Below, piece after piece: positions 1 through 9,014 of a stretch of 45,240 nucleotides of DNA. Within the stretch, counting starts at the first letter, position 1, and each line of letters starts with the position of its first letter. This stretch comes from Roseococcus sp. (GTDB lineage Bacteria > Pseudomonadota > Alphaproteobacteria > Acetobacterales > Acetobacteraceae). Made by a program: the position numbers and the translations under genes. The DNA lies in contig JAOAIK010000020.1 of assembly GCA_026414745.1 (NCBI GenBank), forward strand, positions 1-45,240, read 5' to 3'. The notes beneath the pieces were generated by a model. That model saw nothing but the letters and a program-made list of their open reading frames with translations, was not told the origin of the DNA and searched no databases.

Positions 1-19
1 AGATGTGTATAAGAGACAG
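1..19. other. Tn5/Nextera mosaic-end adapter remnant
   Basis: The first 19 bases, agatgtgtataagagacag, match exactly the 19-bp Tn5 mosaic end used in Nextera tagmentation libraries. In the tolA reading frame the adapter carries a TAA at 10-12, which cuts the otherwise open Pro/Ala-rich frame. This is sequencing-library residue at a contig end, so genomic sequence starts at about base 20. Confidence 0.95.
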
Positions 20-648
20 GCCCCCTGCCGCGCCCGCAGCAGCAGGCCGAGGCGCCGCGGCCGCCCAGCCCGGCCCCGCCCACCCCGGCCGCGCCGCGCC
101 CGCAGCCGCCCCTGCCCCTGCCGCCGCCGCCCACCCCGCCGCCGCCTACCCCCGCGCCCACTGCGGGAACGGGGCAGACGCCGCCCGTGCCGCGGCCGGA
201 GGAGCGCAGCCAGAGCGTGCTCAACACGCTCGAGCGGCTGCGCCAGCAGCAGCAGCAACAGCAGCCGCCCACCGCGCGCCCCAACCCCGCCCCGGCCGCC
301 CCGGCTCCGGGCGGCGGCGCGCCGGCCGGCGCGGGCCAGCTCACCGCCGCCGAGCGCGCAGGCATCGCCGAGCGCATCGGCGAGTGCTGGGCGGTGGACG
401 CCGGCGCGCCCAACCTGCGCGACATCGTGGTGGAGTTCCGCATCGAGGCGGACGCCCAGGGGGTGGTGCGGCGCGTCATGCCCGTGGGCGCCCCGCCCGC
501 CGATCCGCGCGCGCGCATGGTGTTCGAGGCGGCGCGCCGCGCCCTGCTCGATGCGCGCTGCAACCCGCTGCCCATCCCGCGCGGCGGCGTGGCCGCGCTG
601 AACGCCGCCACCTACCGCTTCAACCCGCGCGAGATCGGCCTGCGCTGA
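20..648 (+). CDS. tolA: TolA, cell-envelope integrity protein (C-terminal part, 5' end missing)
   Basis: TolA spans the periplasm and links the inner-membrane TolQR motor to TolB/Pal during outer-membrane constriction. Only the 3' part is present. The frame (codons in register with base 19) reads through a long Pro/Ala-rich linker at about 20-230, then a short Gln run (seven Gln near 247-267), and ends in a compact domain (about 340-648) containing ECW and an IVVEFRIEADAQG-type strand typical of the TolA/TonB C-terminal fold. The N-terminal membrane anchor and tolQ/tolR would lie to the left. Identity rests mainly on the domain order and on tolB-pal-cpoB following directly. The repetitive composition prevents use of an internal ATG as a start; ATG 187 is not the real start. 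Confidence 0.85.
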
Positions 649-733
649 GCGCCGTCACTTACAGCGCCCTTGACCCCGGGGCGCGAGGGGCCAAGGTGCG
701 CCCCAGACGAATCGCGGTGGGAGAGACGGCCCC

Positions 734-2104
734 GTGAACACCCCCTTCCTGCTTCGCCGCTCCGTGCTCGCCGGCGGCGCGGCGACGCTCATCGCCCCCG
801 GCATCTGGACGACGCCCCTGCCCGCCGCGGCCCAAGGCGGATCGGGCGGGACGGTGGTGGACATCACCCGCGCCCGCACCGACCCCATCCCCATCGCCAT
901 TCCCGCCATGGCCGGGATCGGCGGCGAGGGGGCGCGGCTCGGCCAGCAGATCGCCGCCGTCGTCACCCAGAATCTCCGCGGCTCCGGCCTGTTCCGGCCG
1001 GTGGAGCGCGCGGCCTTCATCCAGTCGCCGGAGCAGGCGGCGCAGACGCCGCGCTTCCAGGATTGGCGGGTGATCGGCGCCGTCGCCTTGGTCACGGGCC
1101 GCGTGGACGCCAGCGCCGACAGGCTGCGCGTGGAGTTCCGCCTCTGGGACGTGATCCCGGAACAGCAGGCACTCGGCACAGTGTACAACACCAGCCTCGG
1201 CAACTGGCGGCAGATCGCGCACATCATCTCCGACGACATCTACAAGCGGATGCTGGGCGAGGAGGGGTATTTCAACACCCGCATCGCCTATGTCGCCGAG
1301 ACCGGCCCGCGCGACCGCCGCACCCGCCGCCTCGCCATCATGGACCAGGACGGCGAGAACAACCGCTTCCTCACCGACGGCCAGTTCCAGGCGCTCACTC
1401 CGCGCTTCCACCCGAACGCGCAGCAGATCGCCTTCATGTCCTACCTCAACAACCAGCCGCGCGTGTATTTGTTCAACCTCCAGACCGGCCGGCAGGAGGT
1501 GCTGGGCAATTTCGGCGGCATGACGCTCTCGCCCCGCTTCTCGCCCGACGGGCGCAGCGTGGTGCTCTCGGCGGTGCGCGGGGGGGATGCGAACATCTTC
1601 GTGGTGGACCTCGCCTCGCGCCGCGAACGGCAGCTCACCTCCGCCGCGGGGCTCGACGTCTCGCCCTGCTTCTCGCCCGACGGGCAGCAGATCGTCTTCA
1701 ACTCCGACCGCGGCGGCGACCAGCAGCTCTACGTGATGGACGCGAACGGGGGGAATGTGCGGCGCATCAGCTTCGGCAACGGGCGCTACGCCACGCCGGT
1801 CTGGTCGCCGCGCGGCGATCTCATCGCCTTCACCCGCATCAGCCGCGGCCAGTTCGCCATCGGGGTGATGCGGCCCGACGGTTCGGGCGAGCGCATCCTC
1901 TCCGAAGGCTGGGCGATGGAGAGCCCCACCTTCGCGCCGAACGGCCGCGTGCTGGCCTTCCAGCGCGAGACGCCGGCGCGCGACGGGCGCGGGGCGGGCT
2001 ATTCGGCGCGCCTTTCGTCCATCGACATCGCCGGCTTCAACGAACGCCCGCTGCCGACCCCCACCGACGCCACCGAGCCCTCCTGGTCGGCGCTTCTCGG
2101 CTGA
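734..2104 (+). CDS. tolB: Tol-Pal system beta-propeller protein TolB
   Basis: A periplasmic protein of 456 residues that shuttles between TolA and Pal. It starts at a GTG. The N-terminus carries a leader with an RRSVLAGG stretch, resembling a twin-arginine signal, followed by an Ala-rich cleavage region (near residue 34). Residues about 35-165 form the TolB N-terminal domain. From about 200 onward there are PD40/WD40-like propeller repeats with [19 protein letters not shown] and TPVWSPRGD cores. Length is normal for the family (about 430-460). Neighbours tolA and pal confirm it. An 85-bp gap separates it from tolA. Confidence 0.96.
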   Translation: MNTPFLLRRSVLAGGAATLIAPGIWTTPLPAAAQGGSGGTVVDITRARTDPIPIAIPAMAGIGGEGARLGQQIAAVVTQNLRGSGLFRPVERAAFIQSPEQAAQTPRFQDWRVIGAVALVTGRVDASADRLRVEFRLWDVIPEQQALGTVYNTSLGNWRQIAHIISDDIYKRMLGEEGYFNTRIAYVAETGPRDRRTRRLAIMDQDGENNRFLTDGQFQALTPRFHPNAQQIAFMSYLNNQPRVYLFNLQTGRQEVLGNFGGMTLSPRFSPDGRSVVLSAVRGGDANIFVVDLASRRERQLTSAAGLDVSPCFSPDGQQIVFNSDRGGDQQLYVMDANGGNVRRISFGNGRYATPVWSPRGDLIAFTRISRGQFAIGVMRPDGSGERILSEGWAMESPTFAPNGRVLAFQRETPARDGRGAGYSARLSSIDIAGFNERPLPTPTDATEPSWSALLG

Positions 2105-2275
2105 TCCTTGCGCGCGCGGCAGGGCTTGGCCGCGCCCGACGGGGCGCTCCTGCCTTGATTGCGCCATCCCCTGCCGGTAGGGCAGGCCGTCGATCGGGCG
2201 ATGCTGCGCCTGCGAAGGCCGCCACGCCCGCCCGGGCGCCGAGAGGGCGCCGGGCCGGATTTCAAGGAGAAGATC

Positions 2276-2749
2276 ATGGCCGCCACCAAGACCCTGCTCG
2301 CCGCGCTCGCCGCCGCCGGCCTTCTCGCCGCCTGCTCCAGCACCGAGGAGAGCGCGGCGACCGGCGGCGCGGGCGGGGCCGGGGCGATCCGCCCCGGCAG
2401 CCAGGAGGATCTCGTCGCCAATGTCGGCGACCGCGTGTTCTTCGACACCGACCGCAGCACCATCCGGGCCGACCAGCGCCCGACGCTCGAGCGCCAGGCG
2501 CGCTGGATGCAGCAGCATCCGACCGTGCAGGTGATGGTGGAGGGCCATGCCGACGAGCGCGGCACGCGCGAATACAACCTCGCCCTCGGCCAGCGCCGCG
2601 CCAACGCGGCGCGCGACGTGCTGGTGGCCAACGGCGTGGCCGGCGCGCGAATCCAGACGATCAGCTACGGCAAGGACCGGCCCGATGCCCTGGGCTCCAC
2701 CGAGGAGGCCTGGGCCCGCAACCGCCGCGCTGTCACCGTCGTCCGGTAA
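2276..2749 (+). CDS. pal: Peptidoglycan-associated lipoprotein Pal
   Basis: An outer-membrane lipoprotein of 157 residues that tethers the membrane to peptidoglycan and binds TolB. The start at ATG 2276 is chosen because AAGGAGA lies at 2264-2270 and the product then begins with a lipoprotein signal ending in the lipobox LAAC (Cys at about residue 20). An in-frame ATG at 2159 would bury this leader. Residues about 50-157 are an OmpA-like domain with FFDTDRS, VEGHADERG and NLALGQRRA motifs, the last two lining the diaminopimelate-binding pocket in this family. The gene sits 171 bp after tolB. Confidence 0.96.
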   Translation: MAATKTLLAALAAAGLLAACSSTEESAATGGAGGAGAIRPGSQEDLVANVGDRVFFDTDRSTIRADQRPTLERQARWMQQHPTVQVMVEGHADERGTREYNLALGQRRANAARDVLVANGVAGARIQTISYGKDRPDALGSTEEAWARNRRAVTVVR

Positions 2750-2785
2750 GGCGCGCCCGCGCCGCCGGAGGAGGAGGAGGAAGTG

Positions 2786-3604
2786 ATGCGACCGTCCTTC
2801 GCGGCCGCGCTGCTCATCGGCCTCGCCCTGGCCGGCCCGGCCCGGGCGCAGATGGACTCGCGCGAGGCGATCGCGCTGCAGAACCAGATCCTGCAGCTCC
2901 GCCAGGAGATCGATCAGCTTCGCCGCTCCGGGGGCGGGGCGCCCCCGCCGCCCGTGGGCGGGCGCGCGCCCGCCGCCTCGGGCGAGCTGGTGGGCCAGCT
3001 CCTCGAGCGCGTCGGCACGCTGGAGGAGGAGGTTCGGCGCCTGCGCGGCCGTGCCGAGGTCCTGGAGAACCAGAACCGCCGCCTGCGCGAGGACATCGAG
3101 AAGCTGCAGGGCGATCTCGAGTTCCGCACCGGCCAGGGGGCGGCCCCCGCCCCCGCGGCGCGGCCGACCCCGCCCGCCGCCCCGCCTGCGGCGTCATCCC
3201 CTGCCGCCGCCCCCGGCCCCCGCCCGCCCGAGCGCGCGCTGCAGGAGGGCCAGGCGGCGCTCGCTCGGCGCGACTTCGCGGCCGCCGAGGCGGCGGCACG
3301 CGAGGCCATCGCCAGCCGCAACGCGGCCCAGCAGGTGGCGGCCCATCTCCTGCTCGGCGACGCCCTGATGGGCCGGCGCGACCATGGCAACGCCGCTCTC
3401 GCCTACAACGAGGCCTATGTGCGCGCCCGCACCGGCCCGCGCGCGCCAGAGGCGCTGGTGGGCCTCGCCAACGCGCTCGCGGCGCTCGGCAACCGGCGGG
3501 AGGCATGCGACACGCTGAACGACCTGCGCAGCCAGTTCCCCAACCTCCAGGGCCCGCAGGCGCAGCGCGCGCAGGAGGCGCGCCAGCGCGCGGGCTGCCG
3601 GTGA
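2786..3604 (+). CDS. cpoB: CpoB/YbgF, Tol-Pal associated TPR protein
   Basis: A periplasmic protein of 272 residues which in E. coli couples Tol function with peptidoglycan synthesis. It has a signal peptide (MRPSFAAALLIGLALAGPARAQ region), a heptad-rich coiled-coil segment at about residues 25-110 (QNQILQLRQEIDQLRR, LEEEVRRLRG), a Pro/Ala linker, and TPR helices from about 145 to the end. ATG 2786 is preferred over the in-frame GTG 2783 because a GGAGGAGGAGG Shine-Dalgarno ends at 2780, giving 5-nt spacing. It is the last gene of the recognised tol-pal operon here. Confidence 0.93.
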   Translation: MRPSFAAALLIGLALAGPARAQMDSREAIALQNQILQLRQEIDQLRRSGGGAPPPPVGGRAPAASGELVGQLLERVGTLEEEVRRLRGRAEVLENQNRRLREDIEKLQGDLEFRTGQGAAPAPAARPTPPAAPPAASSPAAAPGPRPPERALQEGQAALARRDFAAAEAAAREAIASRNAAQQVAAHLLLGDALMGRRDHGNAALAYNEAYVRARTGPRAPEALVGLANALAALGNRREACDTLNDLRSQFPNLQGPQAQRAQEARQRAGCR

Positions 3605-3676
3605 GGCGGTGATGGCGGGGGCGGTGGAGGCCGCTATGATGCCCTTGCCCGCGAGGCTGGAGTCCGCCGCGCGCCG

Positions 3677-4102
3677 ATGAGCATCCCCTACCTCGCCTGC
3701 ATGACGCTGGTGGCGAACCTCTACGGCATCCCGCCACGGGTGCTGCCCGCCATCCAGCGTGTCGAGGGCGGCGAAGTCGGCAGTGTCCGCCGCAACCGGG
3801 ACGGCTCGGAGGATCTCGGCGTGATGCAGGTGAACACGCGCTGGATTCCCGCTCTCGCCGCCTACACCGGCGAGAGCGAGGCGGTGGTGCGCCACCGGCT
3901 GATCCACGACGCCTGCTACAACATCGCCGCCGCGGGTGCGATCTTCCGCCACAAGCTCGACCGCCGGCGCGGCGACGTGGTGGCGGCAGTGGGCGACTAC
4001 CACTCGCGCACCCCCGCCCGGCACGAGGCCTATCTGGGCCGCATCACCGAGGCGGCGCGCCGCCTCTTTCCCGACCCCCCACCGCCCGCGCCGCCGCGCT
4101 GA
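3677..4102 (+). CDS. Small lytic transglycosylase (SLT-like)
   Basis: A protein of 141 residues resembling the VirB1/IagB-type lytic transglycosylases, which cleave the glycan backbone of peptidoglycan to 1,6-anhydro products. A probable catalytic Glu lies at residue 30 (IQRVEGG), followed by a GVMQVN motif at about 49-54 typical of the goose-lysozyme-like fold, then helices with YNIAAAGAIF and a VGDYHS segment. There is no clear signal peptide; the frame is open back to 3605 without an ATG or GTG start that would supply one, so export is unexplained. It lies 72 bp after cpoB and may be co-transcribed. In many alphaproteobacteria tilS-ftsH occupy this place. Confidence 0.75.
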   Translation: MSIPYLACMTLVANLYGIPPRVLPAIQRVEGGEVGSVRRNRDGSEDLGVMQVNTRWIPALAAYTGESEAVVRHRLIHDACYNIAAAGAIFRHKLDRRRGDVVAAVGDYHSRTPARHEAYLGRITEAARRLFPDPPPPAPPR

Positions 4103-4121
4103 GCCGGCCCGCCCGGCTCAG
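4099..4121. terminator. Hairpin shared by two convergent genes
   Basis: A perfect 9-bp inverted repeat, CTGAGCCGG at 4099-4107 and CCGGCTCAG at 4113-4121, with a 5-nt loop CCCGC. Both stop codons (TGA 4100-4102 on plus, tca 4118-4120 read on minus) lie inside the stem arms. There is no U tract, so it is a terminator-like or 3'-end-protecting hairpin, not a textbook intrinsic terminator. Its symmetry would let it serve both transcripts. Confidence 0.6.
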
Positions 4122-4855
4122 CTCAGCATCTGCCCGCCATCGACCACCACCGTGTGCCCGGTGACCCAGCCCGCCAGCGGCGAGGCGAGGAACAGGATGA
4201 CGTTCGCCACCTCTTCCGGCGTGCCGAAGCGGCCGAAGGGGATGGAGGCGAGGGTGCGGCGATACAGCTCGGGCTGGCTGTGCTTGCGCTGCTCCCAGAC
4301 GCCGCCCGGGAACTCGATGGAGCCGGGCGCGACGGCGTTCACCCGCACGCCGTCGGGCGCGAGGGTGGCGGCCTGGCTCTGGGTGTAGTTGATCAGCAGC
4401 GCCTTCACCGCCGCATAGGCCGGCCCCCGCACCGAGGCCCGGTAGCCCGAGATGGAACTGACGTTCACGATGCAGCCGCGCGAAGCCTTCAGCGCGGGCA
4501 GGGCGGCACGGCTCGCGCGCGTGGTGGCGAGCACGTCCACGTTGAGGCTGGCGGCCCAGCCCTCCTCCGTGTCGGCCATGCCGAAGCCGGAGGCGTTGTT
4601 GACCAGCACGTCGATGCCGCCGAGCGCGGCCTCGGCCTCGGCGATGTAGCGGGCGATCTGCGCCGCATCGCCGAGGTCGCAGGGCGCGGCGTGGCCCCGG
4701 GGGCCGAGTTCGGCGCGGGTGGCGGCCAGCGCCTCGGCGCCGCGCGCGCAGATGGAGACCGCCGCACCCGCCCGGGCGAAGCCCAGCGCCGCGCTGCGCC
4801 CGATGCCCCTGGAGCCGCCGCAGACCACGACGCGCTTGCCGGTGAAGTCGAACAT
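4118..4855 (-). CDS. SDR family NAD(P)-dependent oxidoreductase
   Basis: A classical short-chain dehydrogenase/reductase of 245 residues. The nucleotide-binding motif GGSRGIG is at residues 13-19 and NNAS at 86-89. The catalytic Ser is at about 133-134 (NVSSISG) and Tyr147-x3-Lys151 (YAAVK). The C-terminus has the VTGHTVVVDGGQ signature. ATG 4855 is chosen over an upstream in-frame ATG because a GAGGAGGGAGG Shine-Dalgarno sits just before it. The substrate cannot be told from sequence. It is separated by 87 bp from the upstream aromatic operon on the same strand and could be its last gene or independent. Confidence 0.88.
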   Translation of the reverse strand: MFDFTGKRVVVCGGSRGIGRSAALGFARAGAAVSICARGAEALAATRAELGPRGHAAPCDLGDAAQIARYIAEAEAALGGIDVLVNNASGFGMADTEEGWAASLNVDVLATTRASRAALPALKASRGCIVNVSSISGYRASVRGPAYAAVKALLINYTQSQAATLAPDGVRVNAVAPGSIEFPGGVWEQRKHSQPELYRRTLASIPFGRFGTPEEVANVILFLASPLAGWVTGHTVVVDGGQMLS

Positions 4856-4942
4856 GGATCCTCCCTCCTCGCGGTGCGCATCCAAGGCGGGCGGGGCGGG
4901 GCTGTCCAGCCCGGCGGCGGGCGCGGGCGGCGCCGCGGGGAC

Positions 4943-5833
4943 TCAGGCCTGCTTGCGCTCGATCAGCCCGCGGCGGATCTTGCGCCCGCGCCGGATGCGG
5001 TCCTCGATGAACTCCTGCTGGCCCCAGCGGATGGCGCGGCCGAAGGCCTGCGCGTCCTCCGTGAAGCGCGCAAGCATCTCGAGCACAGCCTCGCGGTTGT
5101 TGAGGAACACGTCGCGCCACATCGCCACGTCGCTGGCGGCGATGCGCGTGAAGTCGCGGAAGCCGGAGGCGGCGAATTTCAGGACGCTCTCCCGGGTCTC
5201 CTCCGAGAGGTCGTCGGCGGTGCCGCAGATGGTGAAGGCGATGAGGTGCGGCAGGTGCGAGACGATGGCCACCACCTTGTCGTGCGTGGCGGCGTCCATC
5301 GTCTCGACCATGGAGCCGCAGCGGCGCCAGAATTCGCGCATCCGCTCGAGGGCCTCGGGCGGCGTGCTCTCGAGCGGGGTGAGGATGACATAGCGCCCCT
5401 CGAAGAGGGTGGCGAAGCCGGAGTCGGGGCCGGTGTGCTCCGTGCCCGCCATCGGGTGGCCGGGGACGAAGGCCACGCCCGGCGGCAGCAGCGGGGCGAC
5501 GTCGCGGATCACCGAGCCCTTGGTGGAGCCGACATCGGAGAGCAGCACCCCGGGCGCGAGATGCGGCGCGATGCGCTCCATCACCGCGCGGCAGGCCCCC
5601 ACGGGCACGCAGAGGATCACGCCGTCCGCGCCCTGCACCGCCTCGGCCGCGTCCTCGGCCACATGGTCGGCGAAGCCGAGCTCGCGCACGCGCGCGCGCG
5701 TCTCGGCGGTGCGGGCCGTGACCACCACTTCGCGCGCGAGGCCCCCATGCTCGCGGTTGCGCCGCGCGATGGAGCCCGCGATCAGCCCCGCGCCGATCAG
5801 CGCGAGGCGACGGAAGACCGGCTCAGCCGCCAT
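4943..5833 (-). CDS. tyrA: Prephenate/arogenate dehydrogenase
   Basis: A TyrA-family enzyme of 296 residues which oxidatively decarboxylates prephenate (or arogenate) toward tyrosine. It has an N-terminal Rossmann motif ([10 protein letters not shown], about residues 10-19), the DVGSTKG stretch, and the signature [11 protein letters not shown] containing the catalytic-type His. A helical dimerisation half follows, with SHLPHLIAF. The ATG overlaps the 3' end of the upstream hisC-type gene by 11 bp, so translation is coupled. The chorismate mutase and aminotransferase directly upstream make a tyrosine/phenylalanine branch operon. Whether it prefers prephenate or arogenate is not visible. Confidence 0.92.
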   Translation of the reverse strand: MAAEPVFRRLALIGAGLIAGSIARRNREHGGLAREVVVTARTAETRARVRELGFADHVAEDAAEAVQGADGVILCVPVGACRAVMERIAPHLAPGVLLSDVGSTKGSVIRDVAPLLPPGVAFVPGHPMAGTEHTGPDSGFATLFEGRYVILTPLESTPPEALERMREFWRRCGSMVETMDAATHDKVVAIVSHLPHLIAFTICGTADDLSEETRESVLKFAASGFRDFTRIAASDVAMWRDVFLNNREAVLEMLARFTEDAQAFGRAIRWGQQEFIEDRIRRGRKIRRGLIERKQA

Positions 5834-6914
5834 CGCGCATGAAGGCCGCCAGGGTCTCGATGACAAGGCCACACTCCTCGGCCGTGCCCACCGTGATGCG
5901 CAGGCAGGCGGGCAGGCCGTAGGCGGCGACGCCGCGGGCGATGATGCCGCGCGCGCGCAGCGCCGCATCCGCCGCCTGCGCCTGCTGGGGCGTGCCGAAA
6001 TCGGCCAGCACGAAGTTGCAGGCCGAGGGCCACGCCCTGATGCCTGCCGCCTCGAGCCCGGCCGAGAGCTTCGCGCGCCACTCGGTGTTGTGTGCGACGC
6101 TGCGCTCGATCCAGCCCGGCTCCTCCAGCGCGGCGATGGCCGCCGCCATGCCGGCCGCGTTCACGTTGAAGGGGCCGCGGATGCGCCCGATCACGTCGGC
6201 CACCGCGGGCGGCATGTAGGCCCAGCCCACCCGCATCCCGCCCAGGCCGAAGATCTTGGAGAAGGTGCGCGTCATCACCGTGTTGCCCGAGGCGTCGACC
6301 AGCGCGTTTCCCGGATCGTAGTCGGGGGCGGTGACGTATTCGGCATAGGCCGCGTCGAGGATGAGCAGGATGTCCTCGCGCAAGGACCGGCGCAGCCGCT
6401 CCACCTCGGCGCGCGGCAGCAGCGCGCCCGTAGGGTTGTTGGGGTTGACGAGGCAGACGAGCTTCGTGCGCGGGCCGACCGCAGCGAGCATGGCGTCGAT
6501 ATCGGCCATCAGGTTGCGCTCGGGCACCTTGATCACGCGGCAGCCGGCGTAGCGCCCCGTCAGGTCGTACATCAGGAAGCCGTGGGCGGGCATGATGAGC
6601 TCGGTGCCCTCCCCGCCATAGGCGAGGATCAGGTATGCGATCAGCTCGTCCGAGCCGTTGCCGCAGACGATTCGGGCCGGGTCGAGGCCGAACTTCGCGC
6701 CGATCGCCTCGCGCAGCCTCGTCGCGCTGCCGTCCGGATAGCGGTGCGCCTCGGCGGCCATGCGCGCGATGGCGGCCACGGCCCCGGGCGGCGGCCCGAA
6801 GGCGCCCTCGTTCGAGGAGAGCTTGATGACGCGGTTCACGCCCGGCAGCTTCGCCTCGCCCCCCGCATAGGGCTCGATCGTCAGGATGGACGGGCGGGGC
6901 ATGAGGGCGGTCAT
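5823..6914 (-). CDS. hisC: Histidinol-phosphate/aromatic aminotransferase, HisC family
   Basis: A PLP-dependent class I/II aminotransferase of 363 residues. Motifs: [11 protein letters not shown] near residue 34, NGSDELI (86-92), NPNNPTG (157-163), an [10 protein letters not shown] strand with the PLP-contacting Asp187 and Tyr190, the PLP-binding Lys220 in [15 protein letters not shown], and a C-terminal LRITVGT arginine strand. The start at 6914 forms an ATGA overlap with the upstream chorismate mutase stop. Between chorismate mutase and TyrA, its likely role is transamination of prephenate or phenylpyruvate-type acids as well as, or instead of, histidinol phosphate. HisC paralogues of this dual type are well known. 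Confidence 0.9.
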   Translation of the reverse strand: MTALMPRPSILTIEPYAGGEAKLPGVNRVIKLSSNEGAFGPPPGAVAAIARMAAEAHRYPDGSATRLREAIGAKFGLDPARIVCGNGSDELIAYLILAYGGEGTELIMPAHGFLMYDLTGRYAGCRVIKVPERNLMADIDAMLAAVGPRTKLVCLVNPNNPTGALLPRAEVERLRRSLREDILLILDAAYAEYVTAPDYDPGNALVDASGNTVMTRTFSKIFGLGGMRVGWAYMPPAVADVIGRIRGPFNVNAAGMAAAIAALEEPGWIERSVAHNTEWRAKLSAGLEAAGIRAWPSACNFVLADFGTPQQAQAADAALRARGIIARGVAAYGLPACLRITVGTAEECGLVIETLAAFMRDGG

Positions 6915-7696
6915 GGGCGGGGCGCTCCTCCTTCGGGGATGGCATAGCGGCCGAGGGGCAGGGCGTCGGGCAGCGCCGCGCCCTCGGTCTCCAGCAGGGC
7001 CTGGGTGGTTCCGCCCGCGCGATGGACGGCGAGCAGCCGCGCCCCGGGGAAGGCGGCGGCGAGGCTCGCACGGTCCGGCGTGCCGGGGCGTTGGGCGCGC
7101 CAGAGGGCGGCGTCGCGGCCCGAGGCGTCGGCGGGGTAGAGGGCGAGCACCGCCGCCTCCAGCGCCGGCGGATGCTCGGCGAGGAAGGGCAGCCGCGCGA
7201 TGACGTGCAGCGTTTGTCCGTCGAGGCGCGTCCACCACGCCTCGGCCTCGCTGCCGTTCTCGCGCGGCCAGGGCAGCACGGCGATCGCCGCCTCCCGCGC
7301 CAGTACGGCGGCAAGGGCGGCTGCGGTGGTGGGGTGCTGGCGCAGCGGCGTCTCAAGCCCGAAATGCGCGGCGGCGAGCCGCGCCAGCCCCGGCTCGCCC
7401 GCCAGCGCCACGGCGAAGGGCGCCTGCTGGGCGATGGAGGCGGCGAAGATCTCGCGCCAGAGCCGCACCAGCACCGCGCGCGGCAGCGGCCCCGCATGGC
7501 GCGCCAGCAGGCGGCGCAGGATGGCCGCCTCGCGCCCCGGGCGGAGCGTGGTGCCGGCGGGCTTGGCGGCGCTCTGCGCGAGACGGTGCACCACCTCGGC
7601 GCGGCGCATCAGCAGATCGTGCAGCGCGTCGTCGAGGCGGTCGATCTCGCGGCGCAGCGCCTCCAGGCTGTCTTCTGTGGTCGGGGCTTGCGACAT
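6911..7696 (-). CDS. Chorismate mutase (AroQ type) with divergent C-terminal domain
   Basis: 261 residues. Residues about 8-92 are an all-helical AroQ chorismate mutase domain: [19 protein letters not shown], then a conserved Lys region and [12 protein letters not shown]. This converts chorismate to prephenate. The remaining roughly 165 residues are Ala-rich and show a faint resemblance to prephenate dehydratase ([15 protein letters not shown], then [11 protein letters not shown] where the dehydratase has a GVLPIENS-like strand), but no clear Thr-Arg-Phe catalytic motif is seen. It is first in the operon with hisC and tyrA. The dehydratase role is therefore unsure; it may be a degenerate or regulatory domain. 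Confidence 0.75.
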   Translation of the reverse strand: MSQAPTTEDSLEALRREIDRLDDALHDLLMRRAEVVHRLAQSAAKPAGTTLRPGREAAILRRLLARHAGPLPRAVLVRLWREIFAASIAQQAPFAVALAGEPGLARLAAAHFGLETPLRQHPTTAAALAAVLAREAAIAVLPWPRENGSEAEAWWTRLDGQTLHVIARLPFLAEHPPALEAAVLALYPADASGRDAALWRAQRPGTPDRASLAAAFPGARLLAVHRAGGTTQALLETEGAALPDALPLGRYAIPEGGAPRP

Positions 7697-7716
7697 GAAG
7701 CCGGAGGGATAGCCGC

Positions 7717-7746
7717 GCCGCGCCCCCGCGCCAAGGCGGGCGCGGC
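7717..7746. promoter_or_regulatory. Inverted repeat in divergent chorismate mutase/metX region
   Basis: Perfect 9-bp arms GCCGCGCCC (7717-7725) and GGGCGCGGC (7738-7746) separated by 12 nt lie in the 89-bp region between the two divergent start codons. They could be an operator or form a 5'-UTR hairpin. Pure G/C arms of this length arise by chance more readily in such GC-rich DNA, so confidence is low. Confidence 0.3.
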
Positions 7747-7785
7747 GGTTGCGGGGCGAGGGCGGGCGGCCTATCTCCGGCGCGG

Positions 7786-8934
<1,149 letters not shown>

Positions 8935-8962
8935 CCGCGCCCGCCGCGCCGCCCGGTGCGGT

Positions 8963-8992
8963 TTGACAGCGCCCACCGCCCGGGCCGATGCT
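8963..8992 (+). promoter_or_regulatory. Candidate promoter for the acyl-CoA dehydrogenase operon
   Basis: A perfect TTGACA hexamer at 8963-8968, followed after 18 bp by GATGCT (3 of 6 matches to TATAAT), lies in the 80-bp gap after metX and before a strong GGAGGAG Shine-Dalgarno at 9001-9007. The -35 is good and the -10 is weak. Confidence 0.3.
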
Positions 8993-9014
8993 GCGCCCGG
9001 GGAGGAGACGGGCC

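Noticed and set aside
241..270. CAG/CAA repeat in tolA as a microsatellite switch
   Set aside because: The Gln run is short, uses mixed CAG and CAA codons, and low-complexity linkers are normal in TolA.
659..2548. 629-codon open frame on the minus strand opposite tolB and pal
   Set aside because: It is antisense to two clearly identified genes and its composition is that of a GC-rich shadow frame, with no domain recognisable.
7697..7785. SAM-II-type riboswitch before metX
   Set aside because: No pseudoknot pattern or conserved core could be seen; only G/C-rich repeats are present.
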